A stretch of DNA of 64,000 nt from positions 526,759 to 590,758 of the forward strand of contig NZ_LT635454.1 of the NCBI RefSeq assembly GCF_900120005.1, given 5' to 3'. The stretch is from Holdemania sp. Marseille-P2844. Lineage in GTDB: Bacteria > Bacillota_I > Bacilli_A > Erysipelotrichales > Erysipelotrichaceae. Positions 35,795-45,085 of this stretch are shown in pieces. Positions within the stretch are counted from its first letter, which is position 1. Every line of letters starts with the position of its first letter. A program made the position numbers and the translations under genes. Under the pieces are notes generated by a model that was not told where the DNA came from, ran no database searches, and saw only the letters and a program-made list of their open reading frames with translations.

Positions 35795-37666
35795 ATGGAT
35801 TGCGAATGGAGTAAAAGAACCTCGGATTTTTTAAGCATGACGCTGGCGAAGGACTATACGTCGGTTTCGTATGCTTTGCAGGTCAATGGCGAACTGGTCG
35901 CTGCGGACGCCCTGGGTTGGCAGGATCAGCCGGAAAACGTGAAGGCGGACACGCGCTGCACTTACAACGTGGCTTCGGTATCGAAGATTTACTGCACGGC
36001 GGCGGTGATGGTATTAGTCCAGCGGGGTCTGGTGGATCTGGATACGCCGGTCGTTCAGTATGTGCCGGATTTTAAAATGCTCGATGACGATTATAAGAAA
36101 ATCACGGTGCGGCATTTGTTAAACCATGCCAGCGGTCTGCCGGGAACGCAGTGGAAGGGCTTTTCCGTCACCGCGCAGACAGAGCGGGATTATTATAAAG
36201 AAGTGCTCGACTATCTGGCGGTCAGTCATCTGAAAGCGCAGCCGGGCGAATATTCGGTTTACTGCAATGACGGCTTCACGTTGGCGGAAATTGTCGTGGC
36301 ACGCGTCAGCAATCAGCGCTACTGCGATTTTCTGCGTGAGAACATCACCGCTTTAATCGGCGCCGAATCAACCCGCACGATTGAAGACCGCAATCCGGAA
36401 TATCCGTTGGTCCATGAAAAGAAGAAACCGGCCGAGCTGTTGTTAGTCGAAGGCGCGGGCGGATTGACGACGTCGATGATCGATTTGTGCAAGTTCGGTC
36501 AGCTGTTCCTCTCTGAAAATCCTATTCTGACGGAAACGTCCAAGCAGGAAATGGCAAAGAAACAGGGCGTTTCCTTTCTGCCGCAGGATCAGAAAAGCCC
36601 ATCTTATGGCTTAGGCTGGGATACGGTGTGTTTCAGCGATCCGGATTTTGACCTGGGCGAAGGCGTGCTGCGCAAGGGCGGCAACAGCTTTCAGTTTACC
36701 TCCCAGCTGATCGTCATCCCGAAGTACAACGCCGTGCTGGCAATCAGCGAAACGCATGACTGCAAGATCGACGTCACGCAGGCCGCGCTGCATATTTTAG
36801 CGCAGTGGCTGCTGGAAAAACGGGGAATTTCGATTTACCGCCGGGCACAGGCAATTCCGCAGGCAATTTCCGACGCCTTCAGCGGAACGTATCTGATGCC
36901 CAGCGCGATTGCCAAGGTCGCGATGCGGGGCGCCATCGCTCACTTTCAGGACACGCCGTTAAAAGCTCAGGCCTATCCGTGGGAAACCTACTTACGCTAT
37001 GACGGAAGCCGCTGGATCGCCAGTGAAAAGGTGAATTATTTCTTTGCCGAAGCGCAGGGCGACCTGTATCTGATGAGCGGGATGAACGGTCAGACCTATC
37101 CGGTCGCAATGAAGGCGAAAGCCTTCAGCCCGTTAAGCGAAACATGGAAACAACGGCTGGATCATCCGTATGTCGTTGTCAATCCGACGCCGGAGGATTT
37201 AGTCATCGGGGAGATCATGACCGGTTTTCGTCTGCAGGCGCTGCCGGACTTCGACGGCGTCCTCGTCGCTTCATTCAGCGGACGGCAGGGCAGTGATGTG
37301 TACAGCGGCGGCTTTGACGGCAGCTTTATACCGGCGGACGAAAATCATGGCCGGGGTTTCCTGCGCACCCCATGCAACGGCAGCCGGGATCTGATCGATC
37401 CGTATTTCTTCACGCAGAAAGAGGCGGAATTCTGCGATGTCGCGTCCTACCGCTATCAGCGGGCAGACACGCTGCCGGTCTATGAAGGGCAGGGCTTTGC
37501 CGATCAGCCGCAGACGTTCCGTCTGGATCATCGCTTTGATGGTACGCTGAGCGTTCCGGAAGGCCGGCGTCTGATGGTGCTGGATAACGATCTCAACGTA
37601 ATCGGGGATACCTTAAGCGATGAAAAGATCCAGCCGGCAGAGGCGGGCTACCTGCTTTTGATCTGA
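35795..37666 (+). CDS. serine hydrolase, beta-lactamase/PBP-like fold
   Basis: 623 residues. N-terminal ~340 residues form the class C beta-lactamase / D,D-peptidase-like domain: SVSK (S61-K64) as SxxK nucleophile and base, Y156-x-N158 as second motif, and a GGLTTSMIDLCKFGQLFL helix. The last ~270 residues resemble the beta-rich C-terminal domains of esterase-like members. There is no signal peptide, so it is probably cytoplasmic and more likely an esterase or aminopeptidase than a beta-lactamase. AAGGAG precedes ATG 35795. Substrate unknown. Confidence 0.85.
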   Translation: MDCEWSKRTSDFLSMTLAKDYTSVSYALQVNGELVAADALGWQDQPENVKADTRCTYNVASVSKIYCTAAVMVLVQRGLVDLDTPVVQYVPDFKMLDDDYKKITVRHLLNHASGLPGTQWKGFSVTAQTERDYYKEVLDYLAVSHLKAQPGEYSVYCNDGFTLAEIVVARVSNQRYCDFLRENITALIGAESTRTIEDRNPEYPLVHEKKKPAELLLVEGAGGLTTSMIDLCKFGQLFLSENPILTETSKQEMAKKQGVSFLPQDQKSPSYGLGWDTVCFSDPDFDLGEGVLRKGGNSFQFTSQLIVIPKYNAVLAISETHDCKIDVTQAALHILAQWLLEKRGISIYRRAQAIPQAISDAFSGTYLMPSAIAKVAMRGAIAHFQDTPLKAQAYPWETYLRYDGSRWIASEKVNYFFAEAQGDLYLMSGMNGQTYPVAMKAKAFSPLSETWKQRLDHPYVVVNPTPEDLVIGEIMTGFRLQALPDFDGVLVASFSGRQGSDVYSGGFDGSFIPADENHGRGFLRTPCNGSRDLIDPYFFTQKEAEFCDVASYRYQRADTLPVYEGQGFADQPQTFRLDHRFDGTLSVPEGRRLMVLDNDLNVIGDTLSDEKIQPAEAGYLLLI

Positions 37667-37756
37667 TGCTCAGAATTTTCACAATTTTCTTTTTACGTAA
37701 AAGGACAGGCGGAGGATTTTGTCAGCCATGTGAGGCTGGCGGTGAGAAAGGAAAGT

Positions 37757-37803
37757 AAAACGCTGAGCGGCAAGGTTCATTCCAGCCGTTCAGCGCTTTT
37801 TGC
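37757..37803 (+). terminator. intrinsic terminator after serine hydrolase gene
   Basis: 11-bp stem CGCTGAGCGGC/GCCGTTCAGCG (37761-37771 with 37785-37795, one wobble), then CTTTTTGC. About 95 bp after the stop codon. Confidence 0.8.
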
Positions 37804-37929
37804 ATTGTTTTTTAGCGAGTGAGATTTTTTAAATTCTTATGAAAAACAGACGATATGCCTTCTTCTCATTAAAATACTTGTTTTTTATGATCTGCTTTAT
37901 ATAAGGCGGTCTTGAAATTTGAAGGCATT

Positions 37930-37946
37930 CGCCTGACCATCAGGCG
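37930..37946. other. compact GC-rich hairpin
   Basis: CGCCTGA-CCA-TCAGGCG: perfect 7-bp stem, 3-nt loop, no T-tract on either strand. Lies ~75 bp beyond the stop of the minus-strand cyclase gene; may be an RNA 3'-end stabiliser. Confidence 0.4.
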
Positions 37947-38018
37947 GCTCGCTGTCTGCTTGCGGCAGATAAACTGGTTGGAAACTTGCACCATCCGTCT
38001 CACATCAAATTCTGAGTC

Positions 38019-39623
38019 TTAAGCGTGCGCAAAGCCGCCGTCGTGAGTTGTTTTGGCTTGGTACAAGGCGGCGTCCGCGGTTTTCGCCAGCTGAGCGTAA
38101 TTGCTTCCCCGGCGTGCGATCACCGCACCGGCGGATAAGGTGATGTTCGGCATGTGCCGGCGGGCGGATTCTGCTATCAACGTCGCGTTGATATCGCCGA
38201 CGATCTTTTCGGCAACGGTGTAATCCTGCGTATTCGCGATAAAGATTGCAAATTCATCGCCATGCAGACGCGACGCAGAGTCCACGGTTCGAATACGGCC
38301 GATGATCATCTGCGCGGCCAGCTTGATTACCTCGTCGCCCATCTGATGCCCGTAATTGTCATTGATCGTCTTGAAGTGATCGCCATCCAACAGGATCAGA
38401 ATACCGCTGTCGGTTTCCTGCATGCTCTGAATCTGATCTGTCACGTTCTGCCGGAACGATTTAAAATTCATCATGCCGGTCAAGTCGTCGATGGCCGCCG
38501 CTTTCTGCGCGGCTTTCAAGGCGATTTCCAGACGTTTCTGCGTCTGGCCCAGCTCGACGTAGGCCTGCTGCAGCTCGCGGGTGTTCCATTCCTTGCGGAT
38601 GCGGCTCAATCCGTAAACCAGCACCAGTTCCAGCAATAAGAACGGAAGCAGCCAGACCTGCGCGGTTGCGGCGAGCATCGCGCCCAGCGGGACCAGAATC
38701 AGGATCTGATAATCTTTCCCGGGACTCAGATAACCATAAACCTGTTGGGAACCCAGCTTGATCAACATGGCCTGCTGCGGCCGGGCGAGCAGCTTTTGGA
38801 AACCGGCGTCCCCTTGTTGGCGGAAGTGGGCGAAGGCTTCGGCGGCGTCGGCTTGTTCTTTGGCTTTCTGCCACGCTTCAGTGCCTTCTTCCAACGTTTT
38901 GACCGCAGCCTGCGCCTGCTGCAGGGCAGCGGGGGCAAGAGCGGCGTTTGGACTCAGTGTGCTGCCCAGATATGTTTCTTCCGTACTCCCGATAATCGTG
39001 CCATTGGCGTCGTAGACCAACAGCTGTTCGTGCGCATAGCTGCCTAGCTCGCTGACTAACCGCTGGATATTGCCCATTTTGATATCGTAGGCGAAGACCG
39101 TTTTCTGATCCGGCTGCAGCTGCGAGATCGTCGAAAGAATATAATGGTTGGCATAGCTCATGTAGGGTGGCGTGAAGACGATCGCGCCCTGACCCTTGAC
39201 GGCATTCTGATACCAGGGCCTGTCCTGCGGCCGGTAACCGGTGCTCTCATATTGCGAATACGGCGTATCCCAGCTGTAAAGATAGCGGTCCTGATACACC
39301 ATGTAAACACCGTCGAAGGTGTCGCCCTCAATCGCCGCCAGCGGCCGGTCCAACGTTTTCAGATGGTCCCAGATGAAATCAGGATCCGGATGATCGCTTA
39401 CGGTTTGCTGAAGCAGCTGCGCAAACAACTGGAATGAATGAGTGTAATCTGCCATGACGCTGCCGAGTTTTTCCTGAGCCTGCTCCCCATGATGCGTTAA
39501 GACTTGCTGAACGTGGCGTGATTCCTGAACGGCGATTAAACTGCCGGCGATCAGATTCACGCCGAGGAAAAACAGAACGAGAACAAGCTGGCGGTGCTGT
39601 ACTTTGCTTTTTGACGCTTTCAA
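38019..39623 (-). CDS. membrane-bound diguanylate cyclase with extracellular Cache sensor
   Basis: 534 residues. Membrane segment at about 12-32, an external dCache-like sensor (~35-300; GYRPQDRPWYQNAVKGQGAI and YMSYANHYILSTISQL are typical), a second membrane segment (~312-335), a short coiled linker and a GGDEF domain (~370-534). The cyclase core has DDLTGMMNF, LLDGDHFKTINDNYGHQMGD, and the signature is HGDEF in place of GGDEF. The inhibitory I-site RxxD (RTVD) lies five residues before the signature, as in regulated cyclases. Makes c-di-GMP in response to an external ligand; the His in the signature makes activity uncertain. An HD-GYP protein at 58672 could degrade the product. Confidence 0.88.
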   Translation of the reverse strand: MKASKSKVQHRQLVLVLFFLGVNLIAGSLIAVQESRHVQQVLTHHGEQAQEKLGSVMADYTHSFQLFAQLLQQTVSDHPDPDFIWDHLKTLDRPLAAIEGDTFDGVYMVYQDRYLYSWDTPYSQYESTGYRPQDRPWYQNAVKGQGAIVFTPPYMSYANHYILSTISQLQPDQKTVFAYDIKMGNIQRLVSELGSYAHEQLLVYDANGTIIGSTEETYLGSTLSPNAALAPAALQQAQAAVKTLEEGTEAWQKAKEQADAAEAFAHFRQQGDAGFQKLLARPQQAMLIKLGSQQVYGYLSPGKDYQILILVPLGAMLAATAQVWLLPFLLLELVLVYGLSRIRKEWNTRELQQAYVELGQTQKRLEIALKAAQKAAAIDDLTGMMNFKSFRQNVTDQIQSMQETDSGILILLDGDHFKTINDNYGHQMGDEVIKLAAQMIIGRIRTVDSASRLHGDEFAIFIANTQDYTVAEKIVGDINATLIAESARRHMPNITLSAGAVIARRGSNYAQLAKTADAALYQAKTTHDGGFAHA

Positions 39624-40052
39624 TGAAACTCCCCCTTATTATAAAACACAGAAACGGCCCGGTTCGCGAGGCGATGCAGGAAAACGACAGCCATCGACAT
39701 CCGGACGGCAGAAAAACAGAAGATGAGATATTGTATAAAAATCGAAGGGATCAAGATAATTTAATCATAGACCTTTGTTAGAAAAAAAGCCAATTTATTC
39801 TTACGTTATTTGAAATTTGTTCGATTACGAGCACAATTTAGCTTTTTTAAGGAAGTCAAAGAGACTGGATTACAAAATCCCCGGTCCCCGCAAAGAAAAA
39901 AGTAAACGCTTTCTTCTATTCCCTATATCTAACCCTTCCTCATCTAGTGTTTATCCATAATAGTTCTATGTTAATCCATACTGTGTGAAGCAAACGGCTG
40001 TCCCGCCCCGCTTCGACATGCTATGCTAAAAACATCACAGGGAGGAAAAATT
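39624..40052. other. intergenic region between divergent genes
   Basis: 429 bp, AT-rich in the middle. No ORF with a convincing ribosome-binding site and no strong hairpin or full promoter seen; a TATGCT (40022-40027) may be the -10 for the lipoprotein gene. Confidence 0.5.
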
Positions 40053-41732
40053 ATGAAAAAATGGACTCGGCTTCTGGCCGCAGCCGTACTGTTGATATCC
40101 GCAGCGGCGTGCAGCACTCCGGAAGCCAAAACCGAAACGTTGGAAGGCAAAGGCAACGGGTTCGGTGGTTTGATCACCGTCACTGTAACGCGCAAAGATG
40201 GCAAGATCACAGACGTCAAGGCGGTGGGCGATCAGGAGACGCAGGGAATCGGCTCCCAGGCGATCGAACAGCTGCCGCAGGCGATCGTCAAGGCGAACTC
40301 CACCGACGTCGATAATGTCAGCGGAGCGACGTTCTCCAGTCAGGGAATTAAAGACGCAGTCAACAACGCGCTGGATCCGCAGGCCTATCCGTATGTGGCA
40401 AAGGCGGAAAAAGAAGAACAGCCGAAGGAAGTCGTGGCATCCGATCTGAATCAGGGACTTGCGATCGTATCCAACGGCCGGTTAGGTCCGGGCAAGGATG
40501 ATCAGGAAGTCTCCGTTTACAGCTTCAACGAAGTGGTGCTGAACGCTTTATTTGATAAGGACGGCAAGATTCTGGATCTGAATATCGACGAGCTGGAAGT
40601 TGCAACGCCGAATTATGACGGTGCGGATATGCCGCAGTTCTCCGGTTTCCCGGGTCAGGGTGGCTATAACTATGATGAAAATCACGATGGCAAGGTCGAA
40701 GGTAAGACAGCTGACAGCGAGGAACAGTTCTTGGCTGAGTTTGATACCTGGAAGACCAAGCGCGAACGCGGCGAGAGCTATAAGCTCAACAGCGGTACCT
40801 GGGCGAGTGAGATGGATGTTTTTGAACAGCTGTTTGTCGGTAAGACGGTCGCGGAAGTGGAAGACTGGTTTGCCAAGTACACCGATGCCAACGGCCGGCC
40901 ATTGCAGGCGGAAGCCAAGAGCGATGAGGACAAGGCAAAATTCAGCGCGTTGAGCGATGAGGAAAAGAAGATGCTGGAAGACGTCCGCACCGGCGCGACG
41001 ATCTCTTTAAAAGATGCGCACGGCGATTTTATTACGGCATTGAAAAAAGCGTATGAACTGCGCCAGCCGTTAGACGTCAGGGAAGCCGCGGCGGAAGGGC
41101 TGGGCGTCGCTTCCAACGGCCGTGTCGGACCGGGCAAGGATGATCAGGAGGTTCAGGTTTACAGCTTTAATACGCTGGTGGCCAGCGCGTTGTTTGATGC
41201 GGAAGGCCGGATCGTATCGTTGAAGCTGGATGAACTGGAAGTCGCGACGCCGAATTACGACGGTGCGGATATGCCGCAGTTCTCCGGATTCCCGGGTCAG
41301 GGCGGATACAACAATGATGAAAATCACGACGGCAAGGTCGAAGGCAAGACAGCCGACAGTGAGGAACAGTTCTTGGCTGAGTTTGATACCTGGAAGACCA
41401 AGCGCGAACGCGGCGAGAGCTATAAGCTCAACAGCGGCACCTGGGCCAGCGAAGCCGATGTGTTTGAGAAGTTGTTTGTCGGCAAGACGGTCGCGGAAGT
41501 GGAAGACTGGTTTGCCAAGTATACCGACGCCAACGGCCGGCCATTGCAGGCGGAAGCCAAGAGCGACGAGGACAAGGCAAAATTCAGCGCATTGAGCGAT
41601 GAGGAAAAGAAGATGCTGGAAGACGTCCGCACCGGCGCGACGATTTCCTTAAAAGACGGTCATGGCGACTTCATCCAGGCGATTAAAAACGCTTACGAAA
41701 ACCGTCGTCCGATCACATTGAAAAGCGAATAA
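40053..41732 (+). CDS. FMN-binding-domain lipoprotein with two ~215-residue repeats
   Basis: 559 residues from ATG 40053 (GGGAGG upstream; the frame is open to 40023 without a site). Signal peptide with lipobox SAAAC (Cys20). Residues ~30-108 form an FMN-binding domain (GFGGLITVTVTRKDGKITDV, ending in VDNVSGATFSSQGI); the Thr of SGATxSS is the usual site of covalent FMN attachment by an ApbE-type transferase. Two tandem repeats of ~215 residues follow, starting GLAIVSNGRLGPGKDDQEV and GLGVASNGRVGPGKDDQEV and containing ELEVATPNYDGADMPQFSGF, nearly identical at the DNA level. Likely an extracellular electron-transfer protein; the repeat domain is unknown to me. Single-gene unit. Confidence 0.85.
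   Translation: MKKWTRLLAAAVLLISAAACSTPEAKTETLEGKGNGFGGLITVTVTRKDGKITDVKAVGDQETQGIGSQAIEQLPQAIVKANSTDVDNVSGATFSSQGIKDAVNNALDPQAYPYVAKAEKEEQPKEVVASDLNQGLAIVSNGRLGPGKDDQEVSVYSFNEVVLNALFDKDGKILDLNIDELEVATPNYDGADMPQFSGFPGQGGYNYDENHDGKVEGKTADSEEQFLAEFDTWKTKRERGESYKLNSGTWASEMDVFEQLFVGKTVAEVEDWFAKYTDANGRPLQAEAKSDEDKAKFSALSDEEKKMLEDVRTGATISLKDAHGDFITALKKAYELRQPLDVREAAAEGLGVASNGRVGPGKDDQEVQVYSFNTLVASALFDAEGRIVSLKLDELEVATPNYDGADMPQFSGFPGQGGYNNDENHDGKVEGKTADSEEQFLAEFDTWKTKRERGESYKLNSGTWASEADVFEKLFVGKTVAEVEDWFAKYTDANGRPLQAEAKSDEDKAKFSALSDEEKKMLEDVRTGATISLKDGHGDFIQAIKNAYENRRPITLKSE
40455..41720 (+). repeat. two tandem ~645-bp coding repeats
   Basis: Period 645 bp (215 codons). For example GATGAAAATCACGA begins at 40674 and again at 41319, and long blocks differ only at silent positions. 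Unit 1 about 40455-41100, unit 2 about 41100-41720. Confidence 0.9.
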
Positions 41733-41805
41733 CAACCAACGGGAATCATCAGCTGGAAGTTTCAAATCACCCCTTTTAAACACGGGTATGATGGTTATTG
41801 GCGCA

Positions 41806-41838
41806 AAAAGACGAACTTCAATTTCTTCGTCTTTTTTA
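41806..41838 (+). terminator. intrinsic terminator after FMN-binding lipoprotein
   Basis: Perfect 11-bp stem AAAAAGACGAA/TTCGTCTTTTT (41806-41816 with 41827-41837), 10-nt loop, T-tract. Confidence 0.9.
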
Positions 41839-42015
41839 CTTCTGTCCTGACCAGCCCGAGGTTTGATCAAAACTAAGGATCGAAATTCTATCCCGCAATG
41901 AAGAGTGAGAATGGAATGAGTGTGGCGGCGATGCGAGTTCAGGCAGCCTTAGGCGCAATGACGTTTGATCGGGACTGCCGCCGCATAAACAGCGGTGGAT
42001 AAAAAAGAAAAATAT

Positions 42016-42051
42016 AAAAAAGGAAAATCTGAAACACGATTTTCCTTTTTT
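42016..42051 (-). terminator. intrinsic terminator of carboxypeptidase gene
   Basis: Perfect 14-bp stem AAAAAAGGAAAATC/GATTTTCCTTTTTT (42016-42029 with 42038-42051), 8-nt loop, directly after the stop codon at 42055 on the minus strand. The 41839-42015 stretch beyond it holds no gene that I can see. Confidence 0.85.
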
Positions 42052-42054
42052 CCT

Positions 42055-43413
42055 TTATTTAGAACGAAGGAGATCGGCAACGAGCATACCACTTTCCAGC
42101 TGCACGCCGATCAGGCTGCGGATCGGAACGACAGAATAGTCGATGTCGTTTTCAAGTGCCGCCGCCAGAGTGTCAAAGCCGGCCTGTGCCTGATCCAGCG
42201 CGGTCTTGGCCAGGTGCGGATCAATGTCGGTGTGCTCGATTGCGTAATTGATTGCGCGGACGCTCAGCCCCCAGCTTAACAGTGTGTAGAAACGGGTGAT
42301 GTCCAGACAGTCGAAGGCTTCCGATTCCTTGCACGGCTGCTGGTAAGCTTCCGTCTTTTTATAATAATCAATCTGCGCCTGCGTGGACGCGTCGTTTTTA
42401 TCGACGGAAAGCAAAACGATCTTCGGGAACGGATTATCCTCGGTCAACCATGGTTTAACCGGTTTTAGGATCTTGCCGATCTGTTCGATCTGATCATGTT
42501 TGACCTGTTCGCCCTGGATCGCCGCTTCCGCCCGGGTGAACGGCATGATCGTATCGGATACAATTTTGCGGGAGAAGAAATACGGCAGCTCGGCGACCAG
42601 CGTGTAAGTGCCGTATTGCGAAGCATAATCGTCGGAGCTGGTGCCGCAGCTCATCATCGCTTCCGGATGTTCCATGCTTTTCTCATAATAGTCGTAGGAA
42701 TCCTTGGAGCCGGTCATTTTGTAGCAGGCCGGGGCGTATTGGGTGACGTAAACCATTTCCGGTTCGCCCAGATTCAGCGGTACATTCTGCTTTTCCGCCG
42801 CCTTGTAGAAGCCGTCCCATAAGCTTGGCTCATCGCCGGATACATACCAATATGCGCCGCCGAAGCCGGCATTGTGCAGCGAGTACATGAATTCCGGTTT
42901 GACACGGTCGATGATGTTCATCAGCACCTGAGTTTCCGGGATCGGCGTCGTCCAGCTGTAATTTTTGTAAGTGAACGGGAATGTCCATTCTGCCTGTTCC
43001 GAACCGACCGGACGGAAGAAATTCCGGGCGTAATTGGTAATCGTAAACGGTCCCTTGAACCATCCTTCATTCAGCTTTGTGCCGTCGACGTCGATGCTTT
43101 TGATCAGATACCAGGTATACCCCAGTTCACTGCGCAGCGCTTCATCCTCGCATAAGCGGCGTGAGAAATATTCCAGCATCATCGCGCCCATTGGTTCGTT
43201 CGGATGCGGACAACCGAACATAAAGGCGTTCTTCGGGCCGTCGCCGATCTTCAGACAATAGATCGGATGGCCGCCGCGGGAAGTCCCCTCCTTTGTGACC
43301 GTGACCAGATCCGGATATTCTTCGGCCAGCTTCAGGGTGCTGGCATCCATTTCATCCACGGTCAGAAAATGATCGTAGGCCGGGATTTCGTCGATGAGTT
43401 TTTTAAAGTCCAT
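42055..43413 (-). CDS. M14 family zinc carboxypeptidase
   Basis: 452 residues. Zinc ligands are visible: HPNEP (H70 and E73, the HxxE motif) and SLHNAGF (H180). A Glu in LVAELPYF (E275) is placed like the catalytic Glu of the family, and NYARNFFRP resembles the substrate-binding Asn-Arg. M14 enzymes release C-terminal residues from peptides or cell-wall peptides. There is no signal peptide, so this one acts in the cytoplasm. The C-terminal ~150 residues are helical and may form a separate domain. AAGGAGAAA precedes the ATG. Not closely linked to its neighbours. Confidence 0.88.
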   Translation of the reverse strand: MDFKKLIDEIPAYDHFLTVDEMDASTLKLAEEYPDLVTVTKEGTSRGGHPIYCLKIGDGPKNAFMFGCPHPNEPMGAMMLEYFSRRLCEDEALRSELGYTWYLIKSIDVDGTKLNEGWFKGPFTITNYARNFFRPVGSEQAEWTFPFTYKNYSWTTPIPETQVLMNIIDRVKPEFMYSLHNAGFGGAYWYVSGDEPSLWDGFYKAAEKQNVPLNLGEPEMVYVTQYAPACYKMTGSKDSYDYYEKSMEHPEAMMSCGTSSDDYASQYGTYTLVAELPYFFSRKIVSDTIMPFTRAEAAIQGEQVKHDQIEQIGKILKPVKPWLTEDNPFPKIVLLSVDKNDASTQAQIDYYKKTEAYQQPCKESEAFDCLDITRFYTLLSWGLSVRAINYAIEHTDIDPHLAKTALDQAQAGFDTLAAALENDIDYSVVPIRSLIGVQLESGMLVADLLRSK

Positions 43414-43547
43414 ACTTTGTTTCTCCTTTCAGCAAGTAGATTCATTTTATCATGGGTCATTCAGTTTGGGCGGCGCTTTCTGAAAAAAGAAAGACGAAAA
43501 AACGAAAATTCTCCTTTTTCATCTGTAACAATTTTCAATCTGAAGTG

Positions 43548-44352
43548 TTAAGGAATTGCTAGCACTGCGCCCAACGCCGCGGCATAGACGGCATGTGTGG
43601 GAATCAGAAAGTTCACATTGTAAATCTGGCTCATTCTTTCATAAAGCGGTTTGGCCTGCGGCAAAGCCGTCAGAGCACCGGTCAGCACGATCGTCTGAGT
43701 GGTGTCCCGGCGCAAAGCCAGAATCCATGACGCCGATGGTCTCCAGAATCATATTGATCACGCCCGCTGCCTGATCTGCGGGACTGCCGATGGAGTTCAG
43801 CTTTCCCAAATTGGCGGCCGTCAGATCGGCGGTCAGCGACTGTGTTTCATCGCGGGTCAGATCGCCCACCTTCAGATCGACATTTTTCAAATTACCGGAC
43901 CCGGCCAGCTCAATAAAATCGGCCAGCACGGCAGTTCCGTTTAACCGCAGCGCCAATCCCGCCAGGGTTCCTCCGCCGACGCCGGTTCCGCCGATGTGGC
44001 TGATCTTTTCATGATCAGCCCGAACCAGCGCTGTCCCTGTGCCCATACTGACGGCCAGAATGTCCCGCTGCTTTGCCAAAGCCTGCGCACCCCGGCCCAC
44101 TGCCTGCATTTCGTCGATTTTCAGCCAGCCTGGCCGATCTTCGATAAATGAGCTGCCGACTCCTGTTAAAGCAATTCCGGATACCGTCTGATTGCCGCAG
44201 TGTGACGCCAGAAAATGACTGAGCGCAGCATCCAGTTTTACCGGACTGCGCAATGCGGTCAGCTGCGTTTCGGCCACAATTTGACTGCCGGGGTGAACAG
44301 CGATCAGTTTTGTTGTGGAACCACCAAGGTCAATTCCGATTCTGATAGTCAT
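43548..44352 (-). pseudogene. coaW: type II pantothenate kinase, frameshifted
   Basis: The intact frame from ATG 44352 gives IGIDLGGSTTKLIAVHPGS (phosphate-binding motif), VGRGAQALAKQRDILAVSMGTG and HIGGTGVGGGTLAGLALRL, all typical of the CoaW/BadF-like kinases that make 4'-phosphopantothenate for CoA. After IETIGVM (about 43722-43730) the frame runs into a non-homologous tail ending at 43639. In the next frame the expected C-terminus continues: LALRRDTTQTIVLTGALTA and PTHAVYAAALGAVLAIP, ending at TAA 43548-43550. The total span of 805 bp is 267 codons plus a stop and one extra base, so a single-base insertion explains it; 267 residues is the usual CoaW length. A sequencing error is possible. 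Confidence 0.88.
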
Positions 44353-44554
44353 AGGTTATCCCCCGTTTCTGTTCTCTTATAATAAGTTAGTTATATCGTG
44401 GACTGTAAAATTTCGCAAGCGTGAATAACTGATTATCCACTAAAGGAGAAATTAATTTATTTTATTTTTTCAATCTTTCTCCCTGCAAAACCAGATATCT
44501 AACCATTTTATAACCGCCTGCTGATAGAATGAAAATGTCTTGGAGGTGTAGCGT

Positions 44555-45085
44555 ATGCGGAAAAAGTTAGTTCTTGGGTTAATGGCAGCGATGTTGGTAA
44601 TGAGTCCGATACAAATTTTAGCGGATTCTGCGACACCGGAGCCGGAAACTGAACAAATTGACGATGAAGAAACACCGCGGGCTGCCCGCAGAAATCAGGA
44701 CTCTGCGCTCCTCTTTGCTTTCCTTGGCGCCGGCATCGTTGTGATTGCCGCAGCCTGGAAAACAAAAAATCAGAATCTGAGTTTGTTTGTCAATCAAGTG
44801 GATTCCAATGGAGACGGCAGTTATACAGTCACCTGGGGTTATAAGAATCCCAAGCATTCCAAGATCAAATACGACAAGGATGAAGCCGGTTTGAAAATAA
44901 AACGAGGCACTGCGATCGTCCTGAAAAAAGCAGAGCCGACAGAATTTGAACCAGGTATCCACAAAGACGCTATCATTACGGTCATTAACGACGAAACTGA
45001 AATCGAATGGATTGCGGGAAATCAGAAGGTCGGCGTTAATGGAAGAATGATCAAAATAGAAGGGAGGAACGAGAATGAAGATTAA
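44555..45085 (+). CDS. small secreted/membrane protein upstream of giant surface protein
   Basis: 176 residues. Signal peptide (MRKKLVLGLMAAMLVMSPIQILA), an acidic linker, one membrane segment (~50-66: SALLFAFLGAGIVVIAAAW) and a Lys/Asn/Glu-rich domain with a SNGDGSYTVTWGYKN stretch. I do not recognise the family. ATG 44555 has TTGGAGGTG upstream; an extended -10 (TGATAGAAT, 44522-44530) lies 25 bp away. It overlaps the giant surface protein gene by 11 bp and is therefore translated with it, suggesting a partner, chaperone or anchor. Confidence 0.75.
   Translation: MRKKLVLGLMAAMLVMSPIQILADSATPEPETEQIDDEETPRAARRNQDSALLFAFLGAGIVVIAAAWKTKNQNLSLFVNQVDSNGDGSYTVTWGYKNPKHSKIKYDKDEAGLKIKRGTAIVLKKAEPTEFEPGIHKDAIITVINDETEIEWIAGNQKVGVNGRMIKIEGRNENED

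Larger units (their letters stand above)
37667..38018. other. intergenic region with hairpins
   Basis: 352 bp between convergent genes. No ORF with a ribosome-binding site. Contains the terminator at 37757-37803 and the perfect hairpin at 37930-37946, plus a smaller CAGCC/GGCTG hairpin near 37721-37736. Confidence 0.6.
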
